From NCBI GenBank assembly GCA_025355325.1, contig JANXZX010000025.1, positions 1 to 44,327 on the forward strand: a stretch of DNA of 44,327 nt, read 5' to 3'. The translations under genes were made by a program, and so were the position numbers. This document shows positions 35,496 through 44,327 of the stretch, piece by piece; position 1 is the first letter of the stretch, and each line of letters starts with the position of its first letter. Under the pieces are notes generated by a model that saw nothing but the letters and a program-made list of their open reading frames with translations, was not told where the DNA came from and searched no databases. The stretch comes from Geobacteraceae bacterium. Its GTDB lineage: Bacteria > Desulfobacterota > Desulfuromonadia > Geobacterales > Pseudopelobacteraceae.

Positions 35496-36467
35496 TCAGA
35501 TGCCGGTCATGATCTCCAGCCGGTTCTTGAGGAGTTTTCGGAAATTATCCCGGTTCAGCAGTTTCAGGTCGTTGCGGTGAAGGCCGCGGTTCAGGTACAG
35601 TGAACGCGTGATTGTACAGGCAAGTGCCGCCGCTGTAGTTATAAGTTTACTGTGTCTGAGCACGCCCGGAAGACTCTTTTTGCAGATAATTGCGCATGAG
35701 GTATACACTCTGGTCAGCGGTGCCCAACCGAAATGCTTGATGGTAACGGCGAGAGATTCTTCGGCATTTTTTACAAGAGTCGCGTTGTCGATTGTCTTGG
35801 AGGTTTCATGCAGCCGGTACGTTGCCAGCAAACAGGGGATATATCGGCAGGGAAAGCATCTACCGATTCTGATCCATAGGTCGTAATCCATGACGAAATC
35901 AAGCGCCTCGTCCAGGCCGCCGACCGCTTTAAAAGCCTCCCTCCTGAAAAAAGCCGACGGTTGACAGATTATGTTGGCGGATGCCAGCTTTTCAAGGTCA
36001 AACGCCTCGGTTCGATATCTGCCGATGGTGGTGCCAGTCGCATCACTGTAGCGGGCTTCGCCGTACATGAGGCCAATGTCAGGGTGGACACGGAAAAAAG
36101 CCGCCGCACTCTGCAATGCACCCGGCAGATAGGTGTCGTCGGAATTCAGCCAGGCAAAGATACTTCCCGTTGCCCTGCTGAACCCTTTCATAAGAGCATT
36201 GGTCTGTCCAGTGTCCTCTTCACTTACCCACCGAAAGGTAATACCTTGGCAGTTAACCGACCATTCTCCGCTTTTCAGACGAGTGTCGTACTGCTTGATG
36301 ATCTCAACGGAGCCGTCTCTTGAGCCGCCATCAATAATTATATAATCAATGGAGAAGTCCCCCTCCTGGCTGATGACACTTTCAATGGTTTCTGCCAGGA
36401 ACGGTCCCTGATTGTAGGAGGGGGTAACTATGGATATTACAAGTCTGTTTTCAGTTTGATGGCTCAT
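35496..36467 (-). CDS. Family 2 glycosyltransferase
   Basis: 323 residues from ATG 36467, which overlaps the upstream stop as ATGA; an in-frame GTG at 36479 is less likely. Blocks: SIVTPSYNQGPFLAETIESV, IIIDGGSRDGSVEII, WVSEEDTGQTNALMKGF, FAWLNSDDTYLPGAL (the DD metal site) and FFRREAFKAVGGLDEALDFVMDYDLW. This is the WcaA/SpsA-like soluble type that adds sugars to a growing lipid-linked glycan in the cytoplasm. A short hydrophobic C-terminal segment may attach it to the membrane. Translationally coupled to the large membrane protein before it. Confidence 0.88.
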   Translation of the reverse strand: MSHQTENRLVISIVTPSYNQGPFLAETIESVISQEGDFSIDYIIIDGGSRDGSVEIIKQYDTRLKSGEWSVNCQGITFRWVSEEDTGQTNALMKGFSRATGSIFAWLNSDDTYLPGALQSAAAFFRVHPDIGLMYGEARYSDATGTTIGRYRTEAFDLEKLASANIICQPSAFFRREAFKAVGGLDEALDFVMDYDLWIRIGRCFPCRYIPCLLATYRLHETSKTIDNATLVKNAEESLAVTIKHFGWAPLTRVYTSCAIICKKSLPGVLRHSKLITTAAALACTITRSLYLNRGLHRNDLKLLNRDNFRKLLKNRLEIMTGI

Positions 36468-38368
36468 GGTTTTCGCCACAGATCAACAAGCGGATTTTCT
36501 TTAAAACGCTGCCAACCAGAGTTTTGCAGTCCAATATCCAGGTCTTTTTTTGCAACTTCACGCGGGAAAATCATATTTGGCTTTAGTCTGTTTTCCGCCA
36601 CGGGAATTGACGCTTTACCGTTATGTACAACAGCCAGCCAGTTGGATGTGTTGCCGGCTTCCATCAACTCCCGGTTCCAATCGCCATTGTCGGAAGCAAC
36701 AACATAATGTAGTGTATAGCTGATATCCGGTCCGGCTATCAATGCATCTAAAGAATCACTGGTTATTACGTGCAGCGGGCGGCCATTTATTGATGTACTT
36801 ATTGCCCGCCTGTCGTCATCGGACAGATAATAATACGGCCCGCCCGGCTTCGATTTTACCGTAGTATCAATATAAAAACGCATCAAAACGACACCATATA
36901 ATGATAGAATATTTACCGCTGTAATGCCGATCAGTATCCACCGTTTACTCCCGTGCTGAAAATATGTTGTTCCTCCCCATATAAGAGCAAATCCAGCCAG
37001 CAAAATTATTGTATAGCGAGCAAAGTATGGCGAGCTGTGGAGTATGCCGCTTAAAGGTATAAATCCCAGTATAAAGAATAATGTTGATGCAAGACGTACC
37101 TTTCGGTGGAGCCCAATAAGTAAAACAGGAAGGAAAAGAATGGACGCCAGCCCGCTCCGGCCGATGTCCTGGGCGGGCCATGGTTTCCACATCTCCGGGA
37201 GCCGATCAAAATTCGCCCCTATCGAATTATAGGCGCTATTTGAAATGCTCTTTATCCTGTGTTCCAATTGCGGAACTGGCGTCAGATAGCCAAGCGGTTC
37301 CAATACCCAATGACAAGCGCTCATCGCAACCGAATGATTGAATTCGGCAAGAGACGTTACTTTATGGCCACGCCCTCCCTCTCCGCCGTCCAGATCTCCA
37401 AAAGCCTTATAAACGGGCAAAAAAGAAAAAGTAATAATGGAGGCAGAAAGAATACATGCGGCAATAACTAACGAAATGGTCTTTACTTCTACAATTTTTT
37501 TCCGGCATTGCCAGAATGCTACGCCCGCGAGCAGCGCTGCCTGAAAAATAACGGTCTGCTTGCAGGCAAGAGCTACCCCATTCAGAACAATAAAAACCGC
37601 CATGCCGATATTTGGATTGCGTACCCGGCGCAACACAACATATGACGCAAGTACAGGAAATGCTGCAGTTATATCTGAATTCATCGACCATATTCTCAGG
37701 CTCACCACCGGGAAACTGCTGAATAACAGTGCCGATAGTGCCGCATTCCATCGCGAAAATCCAAAATCTGACGCAATGATATATACACATGCGACAGCAC
37801 CAATGGTTAAAACGAACGAAACATAGCCGGTTCCCAACCAGCCGCTCCCCAACAGGATCTTCTGACCCAGGACAACGTCGGCTCCGAGAGGAAGTCCGAT
37901 TTGTGACCAGACCGGCGTAAGCCAGGCGTCAAAATTTCCATGCTGCCGCCAGAAAATAACGCGCGGGATATGATACCAAAGGCCGTCTATGTGCTTCGTT
38001 CCATACCAGGCGTCAATTCCCAGCTCAATTGCATAGATGCCCGCAATCAGCGCTGCCAGAACGAGAGTGACGAAGCCCCTTCTTGTTTTGATGTATCCGG
38101 AAACAGGCCTGATGGCGATCCTGATGCCGTTTTTCCACGATATTATGCAGAGTATGGCTGACGTAATTGCCATGACTGCCAGGTAGTTGACTGCGTGGAG
38201 CTGATTCACCATGCCCAGGAGAAGCCCGATGATAAGAACTGCCACCTCGTAGAGCGCTATGCCGTATACGACCCGTTCTGCGAACGAGCCGTTACGGTGC
38301 GTGAAGGATGAAGGAATTGCCAGGATGCAGAGCAAAGGAAAAATAGTGTATAGAATTAGTGCGATCAT
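36464..38368 (-). CDS. Large GT-C-like polytopic membrane protein
   Basis: 634 residues from ATG 38368; AAGGT lies about 10 bases upstream. About eleven to thirteen hydrophobic helices are present, with an extracytoplasmic loop holding HIDGLWYHIPRVIFWRQHG (about 126-144), a D-x-L-x-YH-x-PR motif seen in bacterial GT-C membrane proteins after the second or third helix. A soluble C-terminal region of roughly 120 residues ends the chain. It is likely a glycosyltransferase acting outside the membrane, but this family is poorly defined. Its stop overlaps the GT2 start by 4 bases. Confidence 0.7.
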   Translation of the reverse strand: MIALILYTIFPLLCILAIPSSFTHRNGSFAERVVYGIALYEVAVLIIGLLLGMVNQLHAVNYLAVMAITSAILCIISWKNGIRIAIRPVSGYIKTRRGFVTLVLAALIAGIYAIELGIDAWYGTKHIDGLWYHIPRVIFWRQHGNFDAWLTPVWSQIGLPLGADVVLGQKILLGSGWLGTGYVSFVLTIGAVACVYIIASDFGFSRWNAALSALLFSSFPVVSLRIWSMNSDITAAFPVLASYVVLRRVRNPNIGMAVFIVLNGVALACKQTVIFQAALLAGVAFWQCRKKIVEVKTISLVIAACILSASIITFSFLPVYKAFGDLDGGEGGRGHKVTSLAEFNHSVAMSACHWVLEPLGYLTPVPQLEHRIKSISNSAYNSIGANFDRLPEMWKPWPAQDIGRSGLASILFLPVLLIGLHRKVRLASTLFFILGFIPLSGILHSSPYFARYTIILLAGFALIWGGTTYFQHGSKRWILIGITAVNILSLYGVVLMRFYIDTTVKSKPGGPYYYLSDDDRRAISTSINGRPLHVITSDSLDALIAGPDISYTLHYVVASDNGDWNRELMEAGNTSNWLAVVHNGKASIPVAENRLKPNMIFPREVAKKDLDIGLQNSGWQRFKENPLVDLWRKP

Positions 38369-38420
38369 TTACGGCTTGACCTTTGCGTCGGGTGGTAATG
38401 TAATACACTGTGGTTCCATG

Positions 38421-39599
38421 TCACGGATTACTTTCCAGCATCCGCTCAATGATAGTCCGCAACCGGTCATTGAATTGTTCCCGCCCCCACGCCTTCGCCC
38501 GTATTCTGCCCCGATCTCTCAAACTGGCGCACAACGCGTCATCAAGCCATAGTTTCCTGATACAACCGGCAATTTCGTCAACGGACTTCGGATCGAAAAA
38601 CAGCGCCGCGTCCCCGGCCTGCTCCGGCATGGCGTAGGTCCCTGAGATCGCCACTGGACAGCCGACCGCAAACGCTTCTAATGGAGGTATGTTAGTCGGA
38701 CCGTAGAACGTCGGCATGACCAGAGCGCGGGCGCGTCGGTACAACTCCGGCATGTACTCGTCCGGGACATAGCCTAGGAAGTGCACGTCTTGAGCGACGC
38801 CAAGCTCATTGATAAGCTGGAGAACCGATTCATAGGCGTTTTTTGGCGATCCGGCCAGCACCAGCGCCAGGTCGGGAAACTCCTTCTTCAGGCTGGAGAC
38901 AGCTCGTATGAGCCGTTTGTGATTCTTGTGCTCCCAAAACTGGGCCGGATAGAAAATGAATTTTGCCGGAAGCGGATAGCGGGAATCGAAGTCCGGCGGA
39001 GTTGTGTTCTCCCAGATATACGGCGGGGCGACAAATGGCAGCACATGTATCCGGTTGAGCGGGGCTCCGTAGGATTCCGCGACCTGCTGTCGTCCCACCT
39101 CTGAATCGACCAGCACCCCCTTTGCCCAGCGGCAGACATTGGCAAACATGCGCTCGCGGTACTTGAACTCCCGCTGTGAAGATGCCTCCGGAAAGTCTCT
39201 TTCATATCGGTGCATAAGGTCGTGAATGCTTCCCAGTGCCGGCACCGGGATCTGGTAGCTTCTTGAATTTTGCGAAGGGAAAACCCAGAGATCGCATTGC
39301 TCCCGCTGAAAGGTACGGACCAACGGATAGAAGGTCGGGCAGACCTTCCTCCACAGTCCTACAGGTAAGCCGAGTTTGGTCCACACCAGGCAGATGGCCC
39401 GTCCCCAGAACCCGGCCGGGACGCGAATCGTTCTCAGGTGGTAGTTGTTCAGATACTCACGCCACAATTCAGATGAGTAGGCGACAACGATGGAAAAATG
39501 CTCTGAGGGGAGGGCGGCAATGGCATTGAGCACAAACTGGTTAATCTGGAACTCGCCGCGGGGAGGAGTGCAGTCCAGGTACAAACCGATCTTCTTCAT
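38421..39599 (-). CDS. Family 4 glycosyltransferase
   Basis: 392 residues from ATG 39599, overlapping the upstream methyltransferase stop by 4 bases; a longer in-frame start at 39626 is inside that gene. N-terminal domain KIGLYLDCTPPRGEFQINQF, with the acceptor-domain block ALGSIHDLMHRYERDFP. Donor domain: FIFYPAQFWEHKNHKRLI, VHFLGYVPDEYMPELY, and PTFYGPTNIPPLEAFAVGCPVAIS, which carries the E of the GT4 E-x7-E motif, then MPEQAGDAALFFDP. Typical mannosyl/rhamnosyl-type GT4 of O-antigen loci; sugar not predictable. Confidence 0.88.
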   Translation of the reverse strand: MKKIGLYLDCTPPRGEFQINQFVLNAIAALPSEHFSIVVAYSSELWREYLNNYHLRTIRVPAGFWGRAICLVWTKLGLPVGLWRKVCPTFYPLVRTFQREQCDLWVFPSQNSRSYQIPVPALGSIHDLMHRYERDFPEASSQREFKYRERMFANVCRWAKGVLVDSEVGRQQVAESYGAPLNRIHVLPFVAPPYIWENTTPPDFDSRYPLPAKFIFYPAQFWEHKNHKRLIRAVSSLKKEFPDLALVLAGSPKNAYESVLQLINELGVAQDVHFLGYVPDEYMPELYRRARALVMPTFYGPTNIPPLEAFAVGCPVAISGTYAMPEQAGDAALFFDPKSVDEIAGCIRKLWLDDALCASLRDRGRIRAKAWGREQFNDRLRTIIERMLESNP

Positions 39600-40339
39600 C
39601 CCTTCACCACATAACAGACGCCCCATGTGTCAAACCCCGGCTCCCGCCCGGTCATCCACTCCGACGTTTCAAGAATCGACATTCCCGCGCCGTGAGCCAG
39701 GGATTCAATCTCAGGATTAAACAGGTAGCGCATCAGGTGAGTTTCCCTTACTTCCTCAACTGCGCCGCTTTCTTTGTCCCGAGCTATGATCTGATAGTTA
39801 AGTTCTACGAGGTTGCTGTTTGGAAACATTACCGGCTCGACAATCCGTGTCAAAGTTGTTTCTGCGTCCTCCAGCCGCTTGACACGCACTGTCGGGCGGT
39901 CTGTCAATACTCCTGGTCCGTACCAGCAGTCGAAAATAAATATTCCGCCAGGTTTCAGGTGCGCTCGCGCCGTGGTAAACGCTGCGGCAAGGTCATTGTT
40001 GGAGGTCTGGTAGCTCATGACATGGAAGAGGGATATGATTGCGTCAAAAGTTTTATCAAGACGTACGGTACGAATGTCGCCGTGCAGGAAGCTGACGGAT
40101 GAGTGAAAAGAATTTGCGACGGCGAGCATCTCATGCGACATGTCGATGCCGGTTACGTCGTGGCCCATTTTTGCAAGGATGAGATCATGTTTTCCCGTGC
40201 CGCAGCCGAGGTCTAGTATACGTACTGATCCTGGAAGATGCCTGCCGATGAGAGCGTTAATATATGCAGCCTCGCCGGAATAATCCTTGTCCTGATACAG
40301 CAGATTGTAATAACGGGAATAGCTTCCGAATACTGACAT
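39596..40339 (-). CDS. Class I SAM-dependent methyltransferase
   Basis: 247 residues from ATG 40339, just after the aminotransferase stop at 40344; a longer in-frame start at 40402 would run into the aminotransferase gene. Blocks: the N-terminal YSRYYNLLYQDKDY, motif I ILDLGCGTGKHDLIL, GIDMSHEML, FDAIISLFHVMSY and GGIFIFDCWYG, with a C-terminal beta-rich region. This Methyltransf_25-type family often methylates amino or deoxy sugars. Directly following a sugar aminotransferase, an N-methylated amino sugar is a reasonable guess, but only a guess. Confidence 0.85.
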   Translation of the reverse strand: MSVFGSYSRYYNLLYQDKDYSGEAAYINALIGRHLPGSVRILDLGCGTGKHDLILAKMGHDVTGIDMSHEMLAVANSFHSSVSFLHGDIRTVRLDKTFDAIISLFHVMSYQTSNNDLAAAFTTARAHLKPGGIFIFDCWYGPGVLTDRPTVRVKRLEDAETTLTRIVEPVMFPNSNLVELNYQIIARDKESGAVEEVRETHLMRYLFNPEIESLAHGAGMSILETSEWMTGREPGFDTWGVCYVVKG

Positions 40340-40343
40340 GGCC

Positions 40344-41486
40344 TTATACCCCAATCTTAAATAAATCTTTAACCTCGGCGGCGACTTCTTCAATCTGCGC
40401 ATCCGTCAGGGCCATTCCGCTCGGGATGTAAAAACCGCGCCGGGCCAGTCGCTCAGCCACAGTATGTTTCTCTTCGCCAAAAAGTCCCGTTTTTTGAAAT
40501 ACCGGTTGCTCATGCATCGGCCAGAAAAAAGGGCGGGTGCCTATTCCCTTTTGTCCCAGTCTCCGCATCGCCTCTTCCGCGTCGAATGGGACGTCGTCCT
40601 TTAACACCATGCCGTACACCCAGTAGATGTTGTCTGCATAGTCCGTATGAGCCGGCATTAATTCCAGCCCTGCAACGTCCATAAGCAGTTCTGTGTACCG
40701 CTGTCCCATGCGTCGTTTGCGGACGACAAACTCGTTCAGCCGCTCCAGTTGAGCAACGCCAAGGGCTGCCTGAAGATTGGTCATGCGGAAATTGTAGCCG
40801 AGTTCCTCATGAACGAAGCGTTTCTGTGGCTGAAAACAGAGGTTGCGCAGGGAACGGCACCGCTCGGCAAGGTGGTCATTATCGGTAAGAACCATACCAC
40901 CTTCGCCGGTGGTAATATGTTTGTTGGGGTAGAAACTGAAAACACTCAGATCGCCGAAGCTGCCGCATGGGCGGCCACTATAGGTCTGCCCATGCATCTC
41001 GGCAGCATCCTCAATGATTTTCAATCCGTATCGTTCCGCCAGTTCCATCACCGGCGCCATATCCACGGGAAGCCCGTAAATATGCACAGCCATGATCGCC
41101 TTTATCCGGCGGTTGCCCTTTTGCCCAATCTCGTACTCGATCTTCTCCCGCAGCTTTTTCACATCAATGTTCCAGGTCAGCGGATCGCTGTCCACCAGCA
41201 GCGGAACACAGCCGCAGCGAACAATTGCGCTTGCACAGGAAATGATGGTGAAGGTGGGCATAACAATCTGATCGCCCGCTTCAAGTCCGAGTGAGGCAAC
41301 TGCCAGTTCCAGCGCGGCGGTGCCGTTGCAGACCGCAATGCCGTGCCTTCGTCCGACTGTTGCTGCCAGCTGATCCTCAAAGCGCTTTACGAACGGCCCT
41401 TCGGAAGAAATCCAGCCGGTCTCGATACATTCATTCAGGTATTTCTTTTCCGATCCGCTGAGTAACGGTTCATTTACTGGAATCAC
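40344..41486 (-). CDS. DegT/DnrJ/EryC1/StrS-type sugar aminotransferase (perosamine-synthase-like)
   Basis: 380 residues; start GTG at 41486 with GAGG about 8 bases upstream. PLP-binding features: the phosphate cup NGTAALEL (54-61), the aspartate D160 in IIEDAAEMHGQ, and the Schiff-base lysine K189 in FYPNKHITTGEGG. The overall blocks, including GRPCGSFGDLSVFSFYPNK, resemble GDP-perosamine synthases, which move an amino group from glutamate to C4 of a keto-deoxyhexose. Nucleotide (GDP or dTDP) and sugar cannot be settled by eye. It is the first gene of the minus-strand run, divergent from the radical SAM gene at 41624. Confidence 0.9.
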   Translation of the reverse strand: MIPVNEPLLSGSEKKYLNECIETGWISSEGPFVKRFEDQLAATVGRRHGIAVCNGTAALELAVASLGLEAGDQIVMPTFTIISCASAIVRCGCVPLLVDSDPLTWNIDVKKLREKIEYEIGQKGNRRIKAIMAVHIYGLPVDMAPVMELAERYGLKIIEDAAEMHGQTYSGRPCGSFGDLSVFSFYPNKHITTGEGGMVLTDNDHLAERCRSLRNLCFQPQKRFVHEELGYNFRMTNLQAALGVAQLERLNEFVVRKRRMGQRYTELLMDVAGLELMPAHTDYADNIYWVYGMVLKDDVPFDAEEAMRRLGQKGIGTRPFFWPMHEQPVFQKTGLFGEEKHTVAERLARRGFYIPSGMALTDAQIEEVAAEVKDLFKIGV

Positions 41487-41549
41487 GCAAGACCTCGGTC
41501 AGAATTGATGGGGGATGCTGGATAGGGGATGACAGCCATCTGTCCGATC

Positions 41550-41581
41550 ATATTGACAGGTAAGGAATTAACTGTCAATAT
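41550..41581. promoter_or_regulatory. Perfect 10-base inverted repeat between divergent genes
   Basis: ATATTGACAG (41550-41559) and CTGTCAATAT (41572-41581) are exact reverse complements with a 12-base spacer, lying between the aminotransferase (minus) and radical SAM (plus) genes. Each arm holds TTGACA, a consensus -35, one facing each way, with CAATAT 17 bases on as a poor -10. It could be an operator for a dimeric regulator that overlaps divergent promoters. Confidence 0.5.
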
Positions 41582-41623
41582 TCGGAAGTTTACAGCGGTA
41601 AATATCTGCAGCTCCGGACTTTA

Positions 41624-43174
41624 ATGAAAACGTTTCTCTCTTCTCTCATGCACTACGCGCAGGACGTCATCAGCAGGGAACATCTTACGCCGCAGGATTC
41701 CGTTGCGGACAAGATCAGCTTGATGCGGTTTTTGTGCCGCGATGCAGTCAAAAACCTTAATATCCCCTGCCTGAGCGACGAGGATTGCCGCCTGCTGTTC
41801 CAGATTGCGTACGGCCTGTTTCTACAGCCAAGCAGATCCAGCCTGGAACTGGCCGAAGAGCTTGTGTTGGAAAGGGAAGATCTCGTCCGCTTTTATCAGA
41901 TCATTAGAAACGTGCGGGAAATCCAGGATGTCCTGACCTTTGACTCTCCCATGCGCAGACGTGTGAGCTTCCTTCGTAAGGAATTGCTGGCCGAAAATTT
42001 ACCGGTTCTCAAGGCGATGTTCAACGGCGGCACATGCATGCCGAGTCATGTCGAATTCCATCCGGCCCTGATCTGTAATCTTCGCTGCAAGGCGTGTCCG
42101 AACTGCCATTCCGATGATAGTGGCGATTGGCATTTTCTTGGTTATCCTCAGCTTGGCGAACCTCTGGATTCAGACCGGATATGCATGATCGGAGAGATGT
42201 TTCTGAACCGGGGGGTTGAAAGTTTCAGTTTTGGCGGCGGCGGAGAGCCGACGCTTTCCGAGCTTACCATCAAGGGCATCTCCCATTTACGGAGAAAAAG
42301 CGACAAAGCCCAGATTTCCCTTTACACAAACGGAATCTTTCCAAAAGCGTGGGGAAAGCCCGAGTATGAGTCTTTAGCGACGTGCCTCAACAAAATCCGC
42401 TTCAGTATTGATTCTTCCAATGCCCAGGAATGGTCCCAGTATAAAGGACGGCCACCGGAATTGTTTGAAGCTCTCTGGGAAAACATACGTCGTGTTGTTG
42501 CCGCCAAAAAGAGTATGGCAGGCTCCATGCGAATCGGCGCAAGCTGTCTGGTGTCGAAGTTTTCCCATAAAAACGTGGAGGCTTTTTTAATCCGGGCGAG
42601 GGACACCGGGCTTGATTTTTGTGATATCAAGTCAGTGGAAACGTGCTTTGGTGAAAAGGCCGAGTACAAGGCAAAAAGCAGTGACTTCAGGAAGTCATTT
42701 GATGAACTGCTCGCAAAAGTGCGTGAAGGTTTTTTCGGCCACCTTAATGTGGTAGTGGATGACAGCCTGCTCCCCAGAGATGAGCATTCCATGGCGGACA
42801 AAATCCACACGGGGCGGTGCTGGATAGCGCAACGCGGCCGCATGTTGACCGTGGGACCGTATGGCGAACTGCATCCTTGTCCCGATGCCGCCAACCCGGG
42901 GAGCCAATCCCGGAGGGGGGCTGAAAAAACGATTGGCCAACTGAGTCAGTTTACCAACACCGATGTGCTCGATTTCCAGTTTACAGCGCTCTGGGCTGAA
43001 AGTCTGGCACGCAGATCGGCCTTTACCCGATCCGGCTGCGCCTATTGCGTCCCCTCGCACAATAACTATAATCTTGCTGTTGAGAAGCTCTTTCAGGACT
43101 GGAACTATGGCATCCTGCCTGAAGATCAGCCCCTGGCCGGCGAACGGGACCATTATCTGGCAAGCAGGGGATGA
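41624..43174 (+). CDS. Radical SAM protein with SPASM-like C-terminal cysteines
   Basis: 516 residues from ATG 41624. Residues 1-135 are a helical domain not recognised. The radical SAM [4Fe-4S] motif is CNLRCKAC (C151, C155, C158), preceded by VEFHPALI; SFGGGGEPTLS is the glycine-rich SAM-binding block and YTNGIF the later strand. The C-terminal region has CWIAQRG, GELHPCPDA and GCAYC, a cysteine set like that of SPASM/twitch domains that bind further Fe-S clusters. Such enzymes modify peptides or sugars by radical chemistry; substrate unknown. The next radical SAM gene begins 57 bases on, so both are probably in one operon. Confidence 0.82.
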   Translation: MKTFLSSLMHYAQDVISREHLTPQDSVADKISLMRFLCRDAVKNLNIPCLSDEDCRLLFQIAYGLFLQPSRSSLELAEELVLEREDLVRFYQIIRNVREIQDVLTFDSPMRRRVSFLRKELLAENLPVLKAMFNGGTCMPSHVEFHPALICNLRCKACPNCHSDDSGDWHFLGYPQLGEPLDSDRICMIGEMFLNRGVESFSFGGGGEPTLSELTIKGISHLRRKSDKAQISLYTNGIFPKAWGKPEYESLATCLNKIRFSIDSSNAQEWSQYKGRPPELFEALWENIRRVVAAKKSMAGSMRIGASCLVSKFSHKNVEAFLIRARDTGLDFCDIKSVETCFGEKAEYKAKSSDFRKSFDELLAKVREGFFGHLNVVVDDSLLPRDEHSMADKIHTGRCWIAQRGRMLTVGPYGELHPCPDAANPGSQSRRGAEKTIGQLSQFTNTDVLDFQFTALWAESLARRSAFTRSGCAYCVPSHNNYNLAVEKLFQDWNYGILPEDQPLAGERDHYLASRG

Positions 43175-43231
43175 GCCGCAGCATAAAAAGCGTGAAGACG
43201 AACTGTCACAAGCGATATGGAGAGATGGAGT

Positions 43232-44327
43232 ATGAAATCTAAAGTAGTTCTGTTCAATCCGCCATTTTACCGGTTCATGGGGAGCCACAACAACAAGGCG
43301 CCGATCAGCCTCTGTTACCTTTCACGTATCCTTGAGGGGCGCGGTATCGAGCATGTAGTCTATAACGCAGATGCCACCGACAGTACGATACATTGGAATC
43401 TCCGTTTTCTTTTCGACAACTTTGACACGTACATTGATGCTGCGGATGGCAAAGGTTCTCTGTATGGCGAGGTGCTGGAAAACCTCATGTCGATGGAGCC
43501 GACAACTGTCGTGATTATGGGTGCGGATCCGATGGTGCCGACCAAGGACTGGGGAAATCCGTTCATTGCCGCCCATTTTTCCAGGCGCTTGCGGAAGCTG
43601 GGGGTTTTCACCATAGGTTTCGGACCGTATTTCTCTCTTGATTACGACAGATTTATCGGGGATTTTGATTGCCTGCTCGATGGTGAACCATCCGAGACGA
43701 TTCTTCATGCTATCCAGGATCGCCCTTCTGGGCATATCAAAGCACAGCGTCTTTCAACAGAGATAACCCCCTGTTTTGATCATCTGTACCCACCGCGACA
43801 GACTACCTCCGCCGTTTTTACCTCTTTCGGCTGTTTCGAAATGTGCGGTTTTTGCGTCGCCGGCCAGACGTACCGGGAAATGGGTGGCGGGGTCCGCTTT
43901 GTCAACGATGACGTGCTGGTCAAGGATATCCTTTCAAGGTCGCCCGGCAGTTTGTATCTCCATGACCTGAATTTCGGTATTTACTCCGAGAAGGCGTTAC
44001 GCCACCGGGTTGAGCTGTTTGAACAGCACAATATTCCTGCTAACTATTCTTTTGCGGTTGATATTCGCATTGATGGAATGGACGAAGCAAAACTGTCTCT
44101 TATGAAGAGGATGAATATCACTCATGTCAAGCTTGGCATCGAGGGGCTGTCGGATGCCGTTCTCGCCGCGTACCAAAAGAACCAGACGGTTCAGGATGTG
44201 GTGGAGAAGATCGAGCTGATCAAGAAGTTCGGGATCAAGATCGTTGCTTACCTGTTGCTGGGTGGGGATGGGGGTGATTCGGTCGATCATGATGCGACAA
44301 TAGCCATGGTGCGCGAGCTGGCGCCTG
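43232..44327 (+). CDS. B12-binding-type radical SAM protein, 3' end outside window
   Basis: The frame from ATG 43232 (GGAG just before it) stays open to the window end, giving 365 residues of a longer protein. The N-terminus [36 protein letters not shown] is the start of a cobalamin-binding-like domain; there is no clear DxHxxG base-off motif, so B12 itself may not be bound. The radical SAM cluster motif is CFEMCGFC (C201, C205, C208). RPxTSAVF-like sequence before it and [20 protein letters not shown] after it fit the methylthiotransferase/B12 radical SAM superfamily. Reaction unknown; a methyl transfer or rearrangement in glycan or lipid modification is possible. Confidence 0.85.
   Translation, partial: MKSKVVLFNPPFYRFMGSHNNKAPISLCYLSRILEGRGIEHVVYNADATDSTIHWNLRFLFDNFDTYIDAADGKGSLYGEVLENLMSMEPTTVVIMGADPMVPTKDWGNPFIAAHFSRRLRKLGVFTIGFGPYFSLDYDRFIGDFDCLLDGEPSETILHAIQDRPSGHIKAQRLSTEITPCFDHLYPPRQTTSAVFTSFGCFEMCGFCVAGQTYREMGGGVRFVNDDVLVKDILSRSPGSLYLHDLNFGIYSEKALRHRVELFEQHNIPANYSFAVDIRIDGMDEAKLSLMKRMNITHVKLGIEGLSDAVLAAYQKNQTVQDVVEKIELIKKFGIKIVAYLLLGGDGGDSVDHDATIAMVRELAP

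Noticed and set aside
42322-42894. Minus-strand open frame inside the radical SAM gene
   Set aside because: The plus-strand frame has the CNLRCKAC motif and family blocks; the antisense frame has no start signal or recognisable domain.

Overview
This 44-kb window is a dense bacterial surface-glycan and membrane-protein locus. There are no rRNA or tRNA genes, no transposases and no CRISPR array. Protein flavour (repeated TPR/polytopic proteins of the TMTC type, a DUF2318 Fe-S protein with two FtsX-type permeases, B12-type radical SAM enzymes, many TTG/GTG starts behind good Shine-Dalgarno sites) suggests a Geobacter-like member of Desulfuromonadales. That assignment is inference from gene content, not a database result.

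Layout, left to right. 1-7.05 kb (+): the 3' part of a YfhO-like membrane protein, an unknown membrane-anchored protein, a GT2 glycosyltransferase, a SAM methyltransferase, a DUF2142-type membrane protein, a decayed B12-binding radical SAM gene, and a DPM1-like GT2. 7.1-16.5 kb (+): four TMTC-like proteins (polytopic GT-C-like membrane domain plus C-terminal TPRs), with a periplasmic FKBP prolyl isomerase and a GT39-like GT-C enzyme among them. 16.6-22.5 kb (+): a separate operon of two FtsX-type permeases, a LolD/MacB-type ATPase, a DUF2318 protein and a ResB-like protein. 22.5-25.8 kb (-): a fifth TMTC-like protein and a second DUF2142 protein. 25.9-30.6 kb (+): a small secreted protein, a GT4 enzyme, a sixth TMTC-like protein and an SGNH hydrolase. 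30.7-41.5 kb (-): GT2, methyltransferase, unknown membrane protein, GT39-like enzyme, GT2, GT-C-like protein, GT4, methyltransferase and a DegT-type sugar aminotransferase, several with 4-base overlaps. 41.6 kb to the end (+): a radical SAM/SPASM protein and a B12-type radical SAM protein cut by the window edge.

How it may fit together (inference): nucleotide-sugar modification (aminotransferase), cytoplasmic GT2/GT4 assembly or loading of sugars on polyprenyl phosphate (DPM1-like GT2), and an unusually large set of periplasm-facing GT-C-like enzymes that could use polyprenyl-P-sugars. Six TMTC-like paralogues in one locus, one beside a periplasmic FKBP and one beside an SGNH hydrolase, is the most striking feature. 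It raises the possibility of a bacterial periplasmic glycosylation system related in architecture to the eukaryotic TMTC O-mannosyltransferases. No Wzx/Wzy/WaaL-type genes were recognised, so the window is probably part of a larger cluster.
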